Of a DNA stretch of 64,000 nucleotides, positions 51,579 through 60,184 are shown one piece after another. Source of the stretch: an uncultured Sutterella sp. (lineage in GTDB: Bacteria > Pseudomonadota > Gammaproteobacteria > Burkholderiales > Burkholderiaceae_F); contig UQYG01000003.1 in the NCBI GenBank assembly GCA_900545275.1, forward strand, positions 124,001 to 188,000, read 5' to 3'. The number at the start of each line of letters is the position of its first letter. The first letter of the stretch is position 1. The position numbers and the translations under genes are program-made. The notes under the pieces were generated by a model that was given only the letters and a program-made list of their open reading frames with translations, ran no database searches and had not been told where the DNA came from.

Positions 51579-53480
51579 ATGGCGCATCGTACTTTTGTCA
51601 ATCATTACGACCTCTCGGCCCTCGATCTTCTGGCGGCCAGCGGGAATTTTCTTCGGCAAATCGCCCAACGGGCCGAGCGGGAGCCCGCGCTCCACATCCC
51701 CTTCTGGCAGCGAGACTATGACTGGGGAAAGAAGCAGATCGAGAATTTCCTCTCGTCCGTTCATCAGGCGGCGCAGTCGAAGACCGACCTCTACCTCGGG
51801 ACGCTCGTCTTCGGGATTCACTCGAAATACCCCGACAAAATTCTCGTGATCGACGGTCAGCAACGTCTGCGGAGCATCCAGAACCTTCTCATCCGTTCCC
51901 GAGAGTATTTCGGCCAGGGCGAGTCCGCAGACGTACTGCCGCTCGTTCACGGTCTCGGCGACGCGGAAAGGCCGATTCAGACGGTCGAGGCGGTGAAGGC
52001 GAGCTTTTCCTCCGACGAGCAAAGGACGGCCTTCTCTCTCGAAAGTCTCAAGGACAAGGGCTTTAATGAAGTCGCTCCCGAGGAGTGGCTCCTCCGTCTG
52101 AAGTTTCGTGCGGTCGTCACGTACTTCAAGCGCGACGGACGTTGTGCGGAGGATCCGTTCGACGTCGTCATGTCGAATCTATTCGCCAACGTAAACCGCC
52201 AGGCCAAGCCCCTCGACGACATTGACGTCGCGAGGGCGAAGATTCTCTTCGGACTTCGCAAATTCGGGTACGAAAAGGAGGCCGAAGAATTCGCCCGCGA
52301 GTGGGAGACGGCGAGAATGCTGCAGTTGGTGCCTACGCAACTGGCGGACAGGGCGTTGCTTGACGGCGACGTTCTCGACGACAAGACCGAAAAGATCCTC
52401 ACGGCCGTGCCCTACGACCCCGAGACGGTGCGCGTGCAGTTTTCGCGTTACCTGCTTCTTGTAAAGGCCTTTGCTGAAGGGGTCGACGCTCCCGTGAACA
52501 AGGAATACCAAGAGATCGCATACAAAGGGGCTTTCGGTGACGAATTCGAGAAATTGCGCCGGGGAGACGACGGCGACGCGCTTCTTGCGTTTGCCGGGGC
52601 TCTCAAAACGGTGAACGACCTCTTTCTCGCGAACCGCGACTTTCTCCTTCTCGCCCGCCGCAACCGCGTGGAAGTGAAGGAGGAGGACGGGGAAGCCGAA
52701 AAACGTCTGCCTCTCATGTCTGCACGGAATCGACTGCTGATGTTCCAGGGTTACGTCAGCGGCGGAACGACGCGCGCGAGCTGGTTCTCTGAAAAGACGC
52801 TTATGCGGCTTCTGCGGGAATTGGCGTGTTGCCGGCAGGTAGAAGACGCGGCTCTGGACGAAATCCTGGTGAGACTCGAAAAGGAACTTTTTAAAGACTT
52901 GATGAGTTCCTCGGGTGAAGGCCCGACCCTCACCGCGCGCGACTGGTTCCTCTGGCGGGCGCTGTTCGATGTCGAAGGGAATCCTGTCTACAAGGCGGCC
53001 GTGAAGGGGTGCGAGAAGATGATCGAGACATCGGCCGCAAGCTTCACGGTCGACTCGGGCGAAGCTCTTTTGCGGATGTTGAGAGCAAACGCCAAGCCGT
53101 ACGAACCGGATGGACTCCCCACCGTTACTGGAGCCGCTCAAGTTGAACATTGGGCTGCGATTGAGCGCGGTCGGGAAAAAGAGAAGGAGATGATCGATCT
53201 CTTCGAATCGCTTTCCAATAAGGCCCACATTGCCGAGGGTCTCAATCAGTCGATGCGAAACGACAGCATTCTGAAGAAGGCCGGGCACCGCGATCCCTCC
53301 TGGTGGCCGACGCTGCAGTTCCTCGCAGCGTATTCGGCCTGCGGCAGGGGATGGGCCGTGGCGGAGAATTCGCTCGACCAGACGAATCTCGAGGCGTTCA
53401 TCAAACCGCTCGACGAATTCTGGAAGACGGTCGCGGAAGAGTACAAGGCAACGAATAACGCTGAAGAAAAGGGCTGTTGA
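51579..53480 (+). CDS. DUF262 protein 2, with possible DUF1524-like end
   Basis: A 633-residue protein. Its DUF262 motifs are IPFWQRDYDWGKKQIENFLSSV and KILVIDGQQRLRSIQNLLI (about 88-105), followed by FANVNRQAKPLDDIDVARAK, the typical 'N-x-x-G/A-xxL' step. Near the C-terminus VEHWAAIERG and LNQSMRNDSILKK recall the H...N...K pattern of DUF1524 HNH nucleases, but weakly. Partial copies of its 3' end lie just downstream. It pairs with the gene before it, and both probably serve in DNA restriction or anti-phage defence (inferred). Confidence 0.8.
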   Translation: MAHRTFVNHYDLSALDLLAASGNFLRQIAQRAEREPALHIPFWQRDYDWGKKQIENFLSSVHQAAQSKTDLYLGTLVFGIHSKYPDKILVIDGQQRLRSIQNLLIRSREYFGQGESADVLPLVHGLGDAERPIQTVEAVKASFSSDEQRTAFSLESLKDKGFNEVAPEEWLLRLKFRAVVTYFKRDGRCAEDPFDVVMSNLFANVNRQAKPLDDIDVARAKILFGLRKFGYEKEAEEFAREWETARMLQLVPTQLADRALLDGDVLDDKTEKILTAVPYDPETVRVQFSRYLLLVKAFAEGVDAPVNKEYQEIAYKGAFGDEFEKLRRGDDGDALLAFAGALKTVNDLFLANRDFLLLARRNRVEVKEEDGEAEKRLPLMSARNRLLMFQGYVSGGTTRASWFSEKTLMRLLRELACCRQVEDAALDEILVRLEKELFKDLMSSSGEGPTLTARDWFLWRALFDVEGNPVYKAAVKGCEKMIETSAASFTVDSGEALLRMLRANAKPYEPDGLPTVTGAAQVEHWAAIERGREKEKEMIDLFESLSNKAHIAEGLNQSMRNDSILKKAGHRDPSWWPTLQFLAAYSACGRGWAVAENSLDQTNLEAFIKPLDEFWKTVAEEYKATNNAEEKGC

Positions 53481-53533
53481 TCCGGGGAACGACGGAAACA
53501 GGAGGTTACCATGGGCCGAGCGAACGCTTGGGT

Positions 53534-53623
53534 GTAGCGGAAAATGCTCTCAATCAGGCGAATCTCGAGATTTCCATCAGGTCGCTTAACGAGTTCTGGA
53601 AGACGGTGGCAGGAAAGTCTTGA
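53534..53623 (+). pseudogene. duplicated 3' remnant of a DUF262 gene
   Basis: These 30 codons read VAENALNQANLEISIRSLNE and then FWKTVAGKS before a stop. They align with the end of the upstream protein (VAENSLDQTNLEAFIKPLDE, FWKTVAEEYK). It marks a lost tandem paralogue or a past recombination. Confidence 0.75.
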
Positions 53624-53630
53624 AGAGAAG

Positions 53631-53694
53631 ATCGGTAAAAAAATGGTGGTTATCTGCTAATATCGGTAAAGCACAGTTTTACCGTTTTACCGAT
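53631..53694 (+). promoter_or_regulatory. four ATCGGTAAAA-type half-sites before the AlbA_2 gene
   Basis: ATCGGTAAAA at 53631, ATCGGTAAA at 53662, and the inverted TTTTACCG at 53677 and TTTTACCGAT at 53685. They form nested inverted repeats directly before the ATG at 53703, as expected for autoregulation by the C-terminal helix-turn-helix of the gene product. Confidence 0.65.
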
Positions 53695-53702
53695 TGCTAA
53701 TC

Positions 53703-54986
53703 ATGAGGCTTCAGGAACCCGAAGGACCCATGCTTGAGTACAAGCAGGAATGGAGCGATACGGCCAAGAAGACGTTGATCGCCTTCGCCAACCATCTCGG
53801 CGGTATTATGCAGATAGGCGTCGCCGATGACGGGGAAGTGGTGGGTTGCAATTTTGATCGTGTCGACCGCAGCGTCCGCAGTTTTGCGCGCGACGGCGTC
53901 GAGCCCGCCATGACCCGTTTGGTGGACGTCAAAAAGCAGGAACTCGGCGGGAAAGTCTTTGCAACCGTCCTTGTGAAACCCGGGGATCACCGTCCGTACT
54001 CTTTTCGAGGAAAGGTGCTGACGGAGGGCGGCGTATACATTCGTCTCGGCGGGCAGACCGTGCCCGCCAAGTTGGAAGAGGTCGTTCAGCTGATTCAGCG
54101 CGGTGATCCGAGAACGTGGGAGAGTCGTCCGAGCGCGGAGCAGAGCTTGACCTTCAAAGACGCCTCCGAGATTTTGCAGGGAAACCGGATTCCTTTTGAT
54201 GAAGGATACTGGCTGGGATACGGACTATACAACCGAGAGCGCGAGTACACCAATTTGGCGCTTCTTCTTTCCGATCAAAATCCCTACCGCGTCGTCGTCA
54301 ACAGGTACTACGGATCCGGAAAGTTGGAAAGTTCGGTTCGTATCGACGGATCCATTCTGCGGCAATGGATTGTCGCTCGAGATCGATTGTTTGAGGTGAA
54401 CGTTCCCGTAATCGACAAAGAGACCGAGGACTTCGCACGAAAAGAAACCTATCCCTGGCCTAAGGTGGCGGTGCGCGAGTCGCTCACCAACACGCTTGCG
54501 CATCGCGATTATTCATCACCTCTTCAGGTGTCGGTCAACATTCATCCCGCAGTGATTTCGTTTTATACGCCGGGCGGGATCCCGCCGGAATTGACGCTCG
54601 AGGAAGCATTGAGGGAGGGCGCGAGCTTTTGCCGCAACGAAAAGTTGACGGAGTTCTTCATGCGGCTCCACTGGATGGAGAAGGCGGGGACGGGATTCGG
54701 CGACATTTTCCGCGCCTATGCGGATTATCCTCAAAAACCAAAGCTGCAGCACATTGGTCGATCCTTCGAAATTGAGTTGCCGCGAATCAATGAGAATGTG
54801 ACGGGCAGAGAGTCCGCTGCGCTTCTTTTTATTCAGGCCAATCCGGAGGGGCGAACCCGCTCGGAGATCGAGGCTTATCTCGGTTGCAGTCGTCCGACCG
54901 TGTTGAACATGCTCAAGGAACTCAAAGAGAGCGGTCGTGTGGCGGTAAAGGGGCGCGGTCCGTTGACGAGATATGTCGCACGCTGA
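53703..54986 (+). CDS. AlbA_2/Schlafen-type ATP-binding regulator
   Basis: A 427-residue protein. The AlbA_2 domain comes first: MLEYKQEWSDTAKKTLIAFANHLGGIMQIGVADDGEVVG. A middle GHKL-like ATPase region (AVRESLTNTLAHRDYSS, IHPAVISFYTPGG, EKAGTGFGDIFRAY) is typical of 'ATP-dependent DNA helicase RecG-related' annotations. The C-terminal winged helix is EIEAYLGCSRPTVLNMLKELKESGRV. Such proteins are often regulators or defence components. A TTG at 53694 is a possible earlier start, but the ATG at 53703 follows the operator. Confidence 0.83.
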   Translation: MRLQEPEGPMLEYKQEWSDTAKKTLIAFANHLGGIMQIGVADDGEVVGCNFDRVDRSVRSFARDGVEPAMTRLVDVKKQELGGKVFATVLVKPGDHRPYSFRGKVLTEGGVYIRLGGQTVPAKLEEVVQLIQRGDPRTWESRPSAEQSLTFKDASEILQGNRIPFDEGYWLGYGLYNREREYTNLALLLSDQNPYRVVVNRYYGSGKLESSVRIDGSILRQWIVARDRLFEVNVPVIDKETEDFARKETYPWPKVAVRESLTNTLAHRDYSSPLQVSVNIHPAVISFYTPGGIPPELTLEEALREGASFCRNEKLTEFFMRLHWMEKAGTGFGDIFRAYADYPQKPKLQHIGRSFEIELPRINENVTGRESAALLFIQANPEGRTRSEIEAYLGCSRPTVLNMLKELKESGRVAVKGRGPLTRYVAR

Positions 54987-55450
54987 AGACGAGACGGCGC
55001 TCGGGTAATCAGGACGAGGTTGTCGAGCTTAAGAAAACCAAAACTGAAAAAAGAAAGGAAAGCCTCGCCATTGTAAGAATTGGCGCACATCGGGTTACGT
55101 GCGGGCGGGGCTACCGGCCTCCTCCTTCGGGGAGGCCGGGAAGAAAAACGTCATCAGTTTGCCTTGGCCTGAGCGGCCGCCTTGGGCTTTGCTCGGGGCT
55201 TCGCCCCTATTTCTCCTCGGAGAAAAGGGGGCCGACGGTATTAGCCTGCGGTCTTCAGGGTGCAGCGGGCGGCTCGGGTGACGCCTTCATTTCGGTCGCG
55301 ACGGCCGTCTACGCCGTAACCCGCGTTCGGAGCAAAAGACACGCCGCGATCAAAAGTATTGCGGTCAAAAAGGGTTGTGAAGAAAAGTCTTTCGGTCGTA
55401 ATGCTTTTCTTTCGTCATAATGAGGTCGTTCTTTCCACGAGAGCGTCATC
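54987..55450. other. intergenic region in the defence-like cluster
   Basis: About 460 bp with no supported gene. Only short frames and GC-rich hairpin-prone DNA near 55180-55240 were seen. Confidence 0.45.
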
Positions 55451-56797
55451 ATGAGCCTTTTCCTTACCGACCGAGACGAAGCGTCCGCCGGGCTTCTCGA
55501 AAACTTTGCTCGGGTGAAAAAAGAGGGAAGCCGTGCGTTCCTTCTCACGGGCCGGAGGGGAACGGGCAAGACGTCGCTCGTGACCCGGGTTTTCGGGGCG
55601 GGTTCCGTTCCCTTCGTCTATCTCTACGTCAATCCGCTGATGACGCGGGAAGGCAATCTCCGGGCCTTTTGGCGTGTGAACGACGAGTCGATCGGGCTCA
55701 AGGGGATCCAAGCCAATCATCCTTCATTTGCGGCGCTTCTGCGTTTCGTGCTCGAGCGCTCCGAATCACGGCCGACGGTGCTCTTCGTCGACGAGTGTCA
55801 GCACCTCGGGACGCTCGAGCCCGACTTCTTTGCCGAGTGGGAAAAGACCTGGGAGACGTTGCAAAGGAAAACGAAGACGCTCTTCGTCTTCATCGGCTCG
55901 GACGGCACGGCGCTGCGAAGTCTCCTTGCGAATCCCGACGCGAAACGCTTTTTCAAGACGACCGAGAGAAGAGAGCTCTCGTGTTTTCGCGCGACGACGG
56001 TGAAGCGGCTCCTCCGGGAGCCGCGTCCCGATTGTCTTTCCGAGGATTGGCTGACACTTTTCTTTCTCACGGGCGGCGTGCCGCACTACGTGAAGGCGAT
56101 GCTCGAGGCGGGCTCGACCGATGCGGCCGCCATGTTGCGCTTTGCCTTGCAGCCCGACGGCCTTCTCATGCGCGAGGGCGAAAGGATCCTGCGCGAGGAA
56201 TTCCGCGACGACTGCGCGGTCTACTTCGAGATGCTCGCGAGGATCGCCTCGGGCGTGACGAGGCGAAGCGATCTTATTGCATCCTTCAAAGAGAGAAACG
56301 TCGAGAGCCAGCTCTACAAGCTCGAACATCATTTCCGGCTCATTCGCCGCGAAGAGCCTCTGGGCGGCGCTGCGAACAACCGCGGCTACCGCTTCGCGCT
56401 GACCGACCCGTTCTTCGTCTTCTGGTTCCGATGCATCCACCTGAACCGGGCGCTGATTGAACAAGGTGATGAGAAGCGGATCTTGGAGAAGAGCGTTGCG
56501 GCACTTCCCGACATCCTCTACGGAGCAACGCTGCGCAGAGCGTGGAAGGATTGCCTGCGCGAGAGCGGAGAGTACGTCGAGGTCGGCTCCTGGTGGGATC
56601 GGCGGGGCGAAAACGAAATCGACGTCGCGGCGGTGAATCCGACAGAGAAAACGATCCTGTTCGGCGAGGTGAGGCGCGGGCCGGACGCCTGGAACGAAGA
56701 GCGACTCCGTTTGCGCGCGTATTCGTTTTTGGCGCAGAACCCGAAGTATGCGGGCTTTGAACCGCGGTTTGCCTGCCTGACGCCCGAAGAGCTGTAG
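55451..56797 (+). CDS. AAA ATPase with C-terminal DUF234 domain
   Basis: A 448-residue P-loop ATPase of the archaeal-type ATPase family. Walker A is LLTGRRGTGKTSLVTRVF, Walker B is TVLFVDECQHLG, and the sensor stretch is LFVFIGSDGTAL. The middle has FFLTGGVPHYVKAML. The C-terminal DUF234 region shows RGYRFALTDPFFVFWFRCIHLN and a PD-(D/E)xK-like core, GENEIDVAAVN then ILFGEVR. Function unknown; relatives are common in genomic islands. Intact, unlike the two ATPase remnants at 24.5-25.6 kb. Confidence 0.82.
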   Translation: MSLFLTDRDEASAGLLENFARVKKEGSRAFLLTGRRGTGKTSLVTRVFGAGSVPFVYLYVNPLMTREGNLRAFWRVNDESIGLKGIQANHPSFAALLRFVLERSESRPTVLFVDECQHLGTLEPDFFAEWEKTWETLQRKTKTLFVFIGSDGTALRSLLANPDAKRFFKTTERRELSCFRATTVKRLLREPRPDCLSEDWLTLFFLTGGVPHYVKAMLEAGSTDAAAMLRFALQPDGLLMREGERILREEFRDDCAVYFEMLARIASGVTRRSDLIASFKERNVESQLYKLEHHFRLIRREEPLGGAANNRGYRFALTDPFFVFWFRCIHLNRALIEQGDEKRILEKSVAALPDILYGATLRRAWKDCLRESGEYVEVGSWWDRRGENEIDVAAVNPTEKTILFGEVRRGPDAWNEERLRLRAYSFLAQNPKYAGFEPRFACLTPEEL

Positions 56798-57015
56798 ACA
56801 AAGAGTGGCCGATCGGCTCGTGGGGGACGTTCCTGCGGACGGGGCGGTCGGCGACTCGTGCGGGAGGCGAAAAAGTCTGCGGCAAACTGGCGCTTGCGGC
56901 AAGGTGGATGTCGCCGCAGTCCGAGTCACGGGGGCGGCGGGACCGCTATAAGAAGGTGAAAGGACGAACCGTCTTTTTGGCTCTCTCCCGTCGAATTCCC
57001 TTCTGAGAACACTCC

Positions 57016-57486
57016 ATGACCGTCGAAGAAAAGCTCCACAGCCTCGGCCTCGCGCTTCCGCTCCCCTCCGTTCCCGCGGACGTCTACCGCCGCACACGGC
57101 GCGTGGGAAACCTCGTCTACGTGGCGGGTCATACGCCCAACATCGACAGCCGTCTGCAGCCCGAATACGCGGGCGTCGTGGGGCGCGGCATTACGCCCGA
57201 ACTCGCAAAGAAAGGTGCGCAGCTTTCGGGCCTCAACATTCTCGCGGCCCTCAAGGCCGAAGTGGGAAGCCTCGACAAGGTGAAGGGTTTCGTGCAGATT
57301 CTGGGCTACGTTCGAAGCGCTCCGGACTTCGGGGGCCAGCCCGGCGTGATCAACGGCGCGTCCGAACTCTTCGTCGCGCTCTACGGGGAAGGAGGCTTGG
57401 CCGCACGCATGGCGCTCGGCACAAACGAATTGCCCGAGGGGGCGTGCGTCGAAATCTGCGCAATCGCCGAAGTGGAGCCCGACTGA
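57016..57486 (+). CDS. RidA-family (YjgF/YER057c/UK114) protein
   Basis: A 156-residue protein of the Rid superfamily. These proteins hydrolyse reactive enamine/imine intermediates or bind related ligands. The pattern is RVGNLVYVAGHTPN, LSGLNILAALKAEVGSLDKVKGFVQILGYV and ASELFVALYGEGGLAARMALGTNELPEGACVEI. The Arg before the terminal LP-G-x-x-VEI segment is present, but the spacing fits the RidA4-7 type more than archetypal RidA. A terminator follows. Confidence 0.87.
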   Translation: MTVEEKLHSLGLALPLPSVPADVYRRTRRVGNLVYVAGHTPNIDSRLQPEYAGVVGRGITPELAKKGAQLSGLNILAALKAEVGSLDKVKGFVQILGYVRSAPDFGGQPGVINGASELFVALYGEGGLAARMALGTNELPEGACVEICAIAEVEPD

Positions 57487-57513
57487 GAAGGCACGCCAAA
57501 ACCTTGAAACAAT

Positions 57514-57566
57514 ACGGAGCCGCTCGACCTCCTTGGCGGGATGGGTCGGGCGGCTCCGTTCTTTTT
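57514..57566 (+). terminator. terminator after the ridA-like gene
   Basis: GGAGCCGC and GCGGCTCC, extended by CGACC and GGTCG, form a long stem with a 14-base loop, followed by GTTCTTTTT. Confidence 0.85.
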
Positions 57567-57633
57567 CCCGCTCGGAGGTCCGGTACGACGTTTGCGGGAC
57601 CGACGTCTATCGGTTGCCGAAGCAAAGTCGGCG

Positions 57634-58587
57634 TCACTCATAGAATTCCGGATTTTCTTCGCGCAGTTTCGTGAGACTGCTTCTTTCGCGCTCGGCAAGC
57701 CACTCGACGAAGACGCGCACGCGGCGTTTTTCCCAGGCGGCCTCCGTGGCGCAGACAAAGCACGAGGCGGACTTGCGGCGCCAACCCGAAAGAATCGGAA
57801 CGAGCTGTTTGCTTTGGAAGGCGTCGTGCGCGTGAAAGAGCGGCATGTCGGGGACGATCCCCGCGCTCAGCACGGCGGCGTTTTTGGCGGAAATCAGACT
57901 GTTGAAGCGCAGCGTCTTCTTCCAGAGGAGGTTGACGGTTCGATCGCCCTTCGAGAGCGTTTCGGTGGAATTGCGCGAGGGGGTCTGCAGCAGAACGCCC
58001 GTGTGGTTCACGAGTTCGCTCGGGTGGCGGGGCGTCCCGTGGCGCTGCAGATATCGGGGCGACGCACAGGGGATGAAGGGCATCTCGCCCACGTAGCGCG
58101 CAACGATCCCGGGCATCGGCGTGTCGGGCCCGTAGCCCACCACCACGTCGAGTTTCGGACCGCCGTCGAAGAAAACCGCGGGAAGACTGTTGCGTAGCTG
58201 ACGGAGTTCGATTTCGATGTCGGGGTAGGTGTCCTGGAAAAGAACGAGCCCCGGCGTGATTTCGGTCGGACCGATCCCCGCGTGCGCCGCGAGGCGGATC
58301 ATGCCGGAGAGACGGTTCTTGTCGCCCCGCAGGTCGTCGACCATTTCCTGATAGGCGGCCAGAAGCGCCTCGGCCTTTTCATAGGCGCGCTGTCCCGTTT
58401 CGGTAAGTTCAAGCGGACGCTTGTCGCGCAGGAAAAGAGGCGTTCCGACTTCGGCTTCGATCGCCTTCACTGCGCGGCTCGCCGTGCTCGGTTCACAGTC
58501 GAGACGGTCGCTGGCGGCATGAATGCCGCCCGCACGCACGATTTCGCAGAACATCCGCCAAACCCGCAGGTCCTCCGTTCGCGCCAT
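57634..58587 (-). CDS. LysR-family regulator of the divergent dcuC operon
   Basis: A 317-residue LTTR. The helix-turn-helix is VWRMFCEIVRAGGIHAASDRLDCEPSTASRAVKAIEAEVGTPLF. The effector domain contains GMIRLAAHAGIGPTEITPG and VVVGYGPDTPMPGIVAR. It is divergent from dcuC, with two GTTGC-N7-GCAAC boxes between them, so it likely controls that operon in response to a pathway substrate (inferred). Ribosome-binding site AAAGGAG. Confidence 0.88.
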   Translation of the reverse strand: MARTEDLRVWRMFCEIVRAGGIHAASDRLDCEPSTASRAVKAIEAEVGTPLFLRDKRPLELTETGQRAYEKAEALLAAYQEMVDDLRGDKNRLSGMIRLAAHAGIGPTEITPGLVLFQDTYPDIEIELRQLRNSLPAVFFDGGPKLDVVVGYGPDTPMPGIVARYVGEMPFIPCASPRYLQRHGTPRHPSELVNHTGVLLQTPSRNSTETLSKGDRTVNLLWKKTLRFNSLISAKNAAVLSAGIVPDMPLFHAHDAFQSKQLVPILSGWRRKSASCFVCATEAAWEKRRVRVFVEWLAERERSSLTKLREENPEFYE

Positions 58588-58632
58588 CTTCTTCTCCTTT
58601 CCCAAAAAATATCCTAGGACTATCCCTGATGC

Positions 58633-58649
58633 GTTGCAGAAAAAGCAAC
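58633..58649. promoter_or_regulatory. LysR-type box 1
   Basis: GTTGC-N7-GCAAC, which fits the T-N11-A rule of LysR operators, is 46 bp upstream of the lysR ATG. Confidence 0.6.
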
Positions 58650-58731
58650 CGGGTAAAGCTCATCTTGCAACAAAAACAATGTGCGGTGGTACGCATCAGA
58701 GGACGAATCAGGGTTTTCCTGAGGGGGTTTT

Positions 58732-58748
58732 GTTGCGCCCCATGCAAC
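58732..58748. promoter_or_regulatory. LysR-type box 2
   Basis: A second GTTGC-N7-GCAAC, 99 bp from the first and about 150 bp before dcuC. Single TTGC half-sites (near 58674 and 58763) flank it. Confidence 0.6.
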
Positions 58749-58894
58749 ATGAGGAGGCAATACGTTGCCTTTTCAATTTTCCAGCTGAAGACGATACTGC
58801 GGGACATCGACGGAGAAGAGCGGCTTTGCGCAGGCTCCGCCGCCGAAAAACCCCGTTCCAAACAAACCCTCTCTCAGCTCAAGGAGAACCCATC

Positions 58895-60163
58895 ATGACC
58901 TGGCAAATCTGGTTTGCCGTCGCGGCGATCGTTCTGACGATCGTCGGTCTCGTCAAGCGACTCGAGACGCGCATGCTGCTCGTCGTCGCGGGCTTTTGCA
59001 TGTGCGCCGTGGCGGGCGAACCGCTCAAGGCCTTCCAATCCTTCGTGAAGGGAATGACGAATCCCACGCTCGTTCCCGCCATCTGCTCGGCCATGGGCTT
59101 TGCCGCGGCCGTGACCGCCTCGAAGTGCGACCAGCACTTGGTCGCCGCCGTGGCGGCTCCGCTCAAGAAGTTGGGCGGCCTTCTCATTCCCGCCGCCACG
59201 TTCCTCACCTTCCTCATCAACATCGCCATCATGTCGGCCGCCGGTACGGCCGCCACGGCGGGCGCGACCTTCATTCCGCTCCTTCTTCGCGCGGGCATCC
59301 GTCCGGCGGCGGCCGCCGCGGCCGTGGGCGGCGGCACGATGACGGGTCTGTTGCTCAACCCGGGCTGCGCGCACGACATCTACGTCGCGAAGATGGCCGA
59401 AATGGACCTGATGGCCTTCATCGCCTACCTCGCTCCCTACGCCGTGGGTCTCGTCCTCGTCGCGACGATTCTCAACGCCGCCATCATGATCCTCAAGAAC
59501 AAGGACCACAAGGCCGATCCTTCGGAATTCCAGGGTACCGTCCAGGAAACGCAGGCCTTCAAGGTCAATCCCCTCAAGGCCGTTGCGCCGCTCGTTCCGC
59601 TCGTCATCCTCATGAGCGCCTCGATCTGGTTCCCGAAGGCGGGCATCGACGTCGTCGCCGCCATGATCATCGGCACGGTCGTGATCGCGCTCGTCACGCT
59701 CATGAACCCGGGCGAACTCTCCAAGGCCTTCTTCAAGGGCATGGGATCGGGCTACATGCAGGTGATCGGCCTCATCGTCGCGGCGGGCGTCTTCGCCGCG
59801 GGTCTCCAGGCCACGGGCGCCGTCGCCGCCTTCATCGAATTCCTCAAGGGCTCGAACGAATTCGCCCGCTGGGGCGCCGCCTTCGGTCCCTTCCTCATGG
59901 CTCTGGGCACGGGTTCGGGCGAAGCCGCCATCTGGGCCTTCAATCAGGCCGTGACGCCTTCGGCCGCGAGCTTCGGCATGGAACCGGAAGGTCTGGGTCT
60001 CCTCGCCATTCTCGCCGGTCAGTTCGGCCGCACGGCGAGTCCTCTCGCGGGCTGCATCATCATCGTCGCGGGCTTTGCGGGCGCCGACGCGGTGCAGGTC
60101 TGCAAGCGCCTCTTCCCGGGCATGCTCGTCGCCTGCGTCCTCTCGGCTCTCATCCTGGTCTAA
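58895..60163 (+). CDS. dcuC: DcuC-family C4-dicarboxylate transporter
   Basis: A 422-residue inner-membrane carrier with about 12 hydrophobic spans. Typical parts are GEPLKAFQSFVKGMTNPTLV, AICSAMGFAAAV, FLINIAIMSAAGTAATAGATFIPLL, TMTGLLLNPGCAHDIYVAKM and QFGRTASPLAGCIIIVAGFAG. DcuC carriers exchange or export succinate and fumarate in anaerobes. Some relatives move other organic acids. The ATG lies after AAGGAG. First gene of the operon that follows. Confidence 0.83.
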   Translation: MTWQIWFAVAAIVLTIVGLVKRLETRMLLVVAGFCMCAVAGEPLKAFQSFVKGMTNPTLVPAICSAMGFAAAVTASKCDQHLVAAVAAPLKKLGGLLIPAATFLTFLINIAIMSAAGTAATAGATFIPLLLRAGIRPAAAAAAVGGGTMTGLLLNPGCAHDIYVAKMAEMDLMAFIAYLAPYAVGLVLVATILNAAIMILKNKDHKADPSEFQGTVQETQAFKVNPLKAVAPLVPLVILMSASIWFPKAGIDVVAAMIIGTVVIALVTLMNPGELSKAFFKGMGSGYMQVIGLIVAAGVFAAGLQATGAVAAFIEFLKGSNEFARWGAAFGPFLMALGTGSGEAAIWAFNQAVTPSAASFGMEPEGLGLLAILAGQFGRTASPLAGCIIIVAGFAGADAVQVCKRLFPGMLVACVLSALILV

Positions 60164-60184
60164 ATCCCTCGAGGAGAACGCTTC

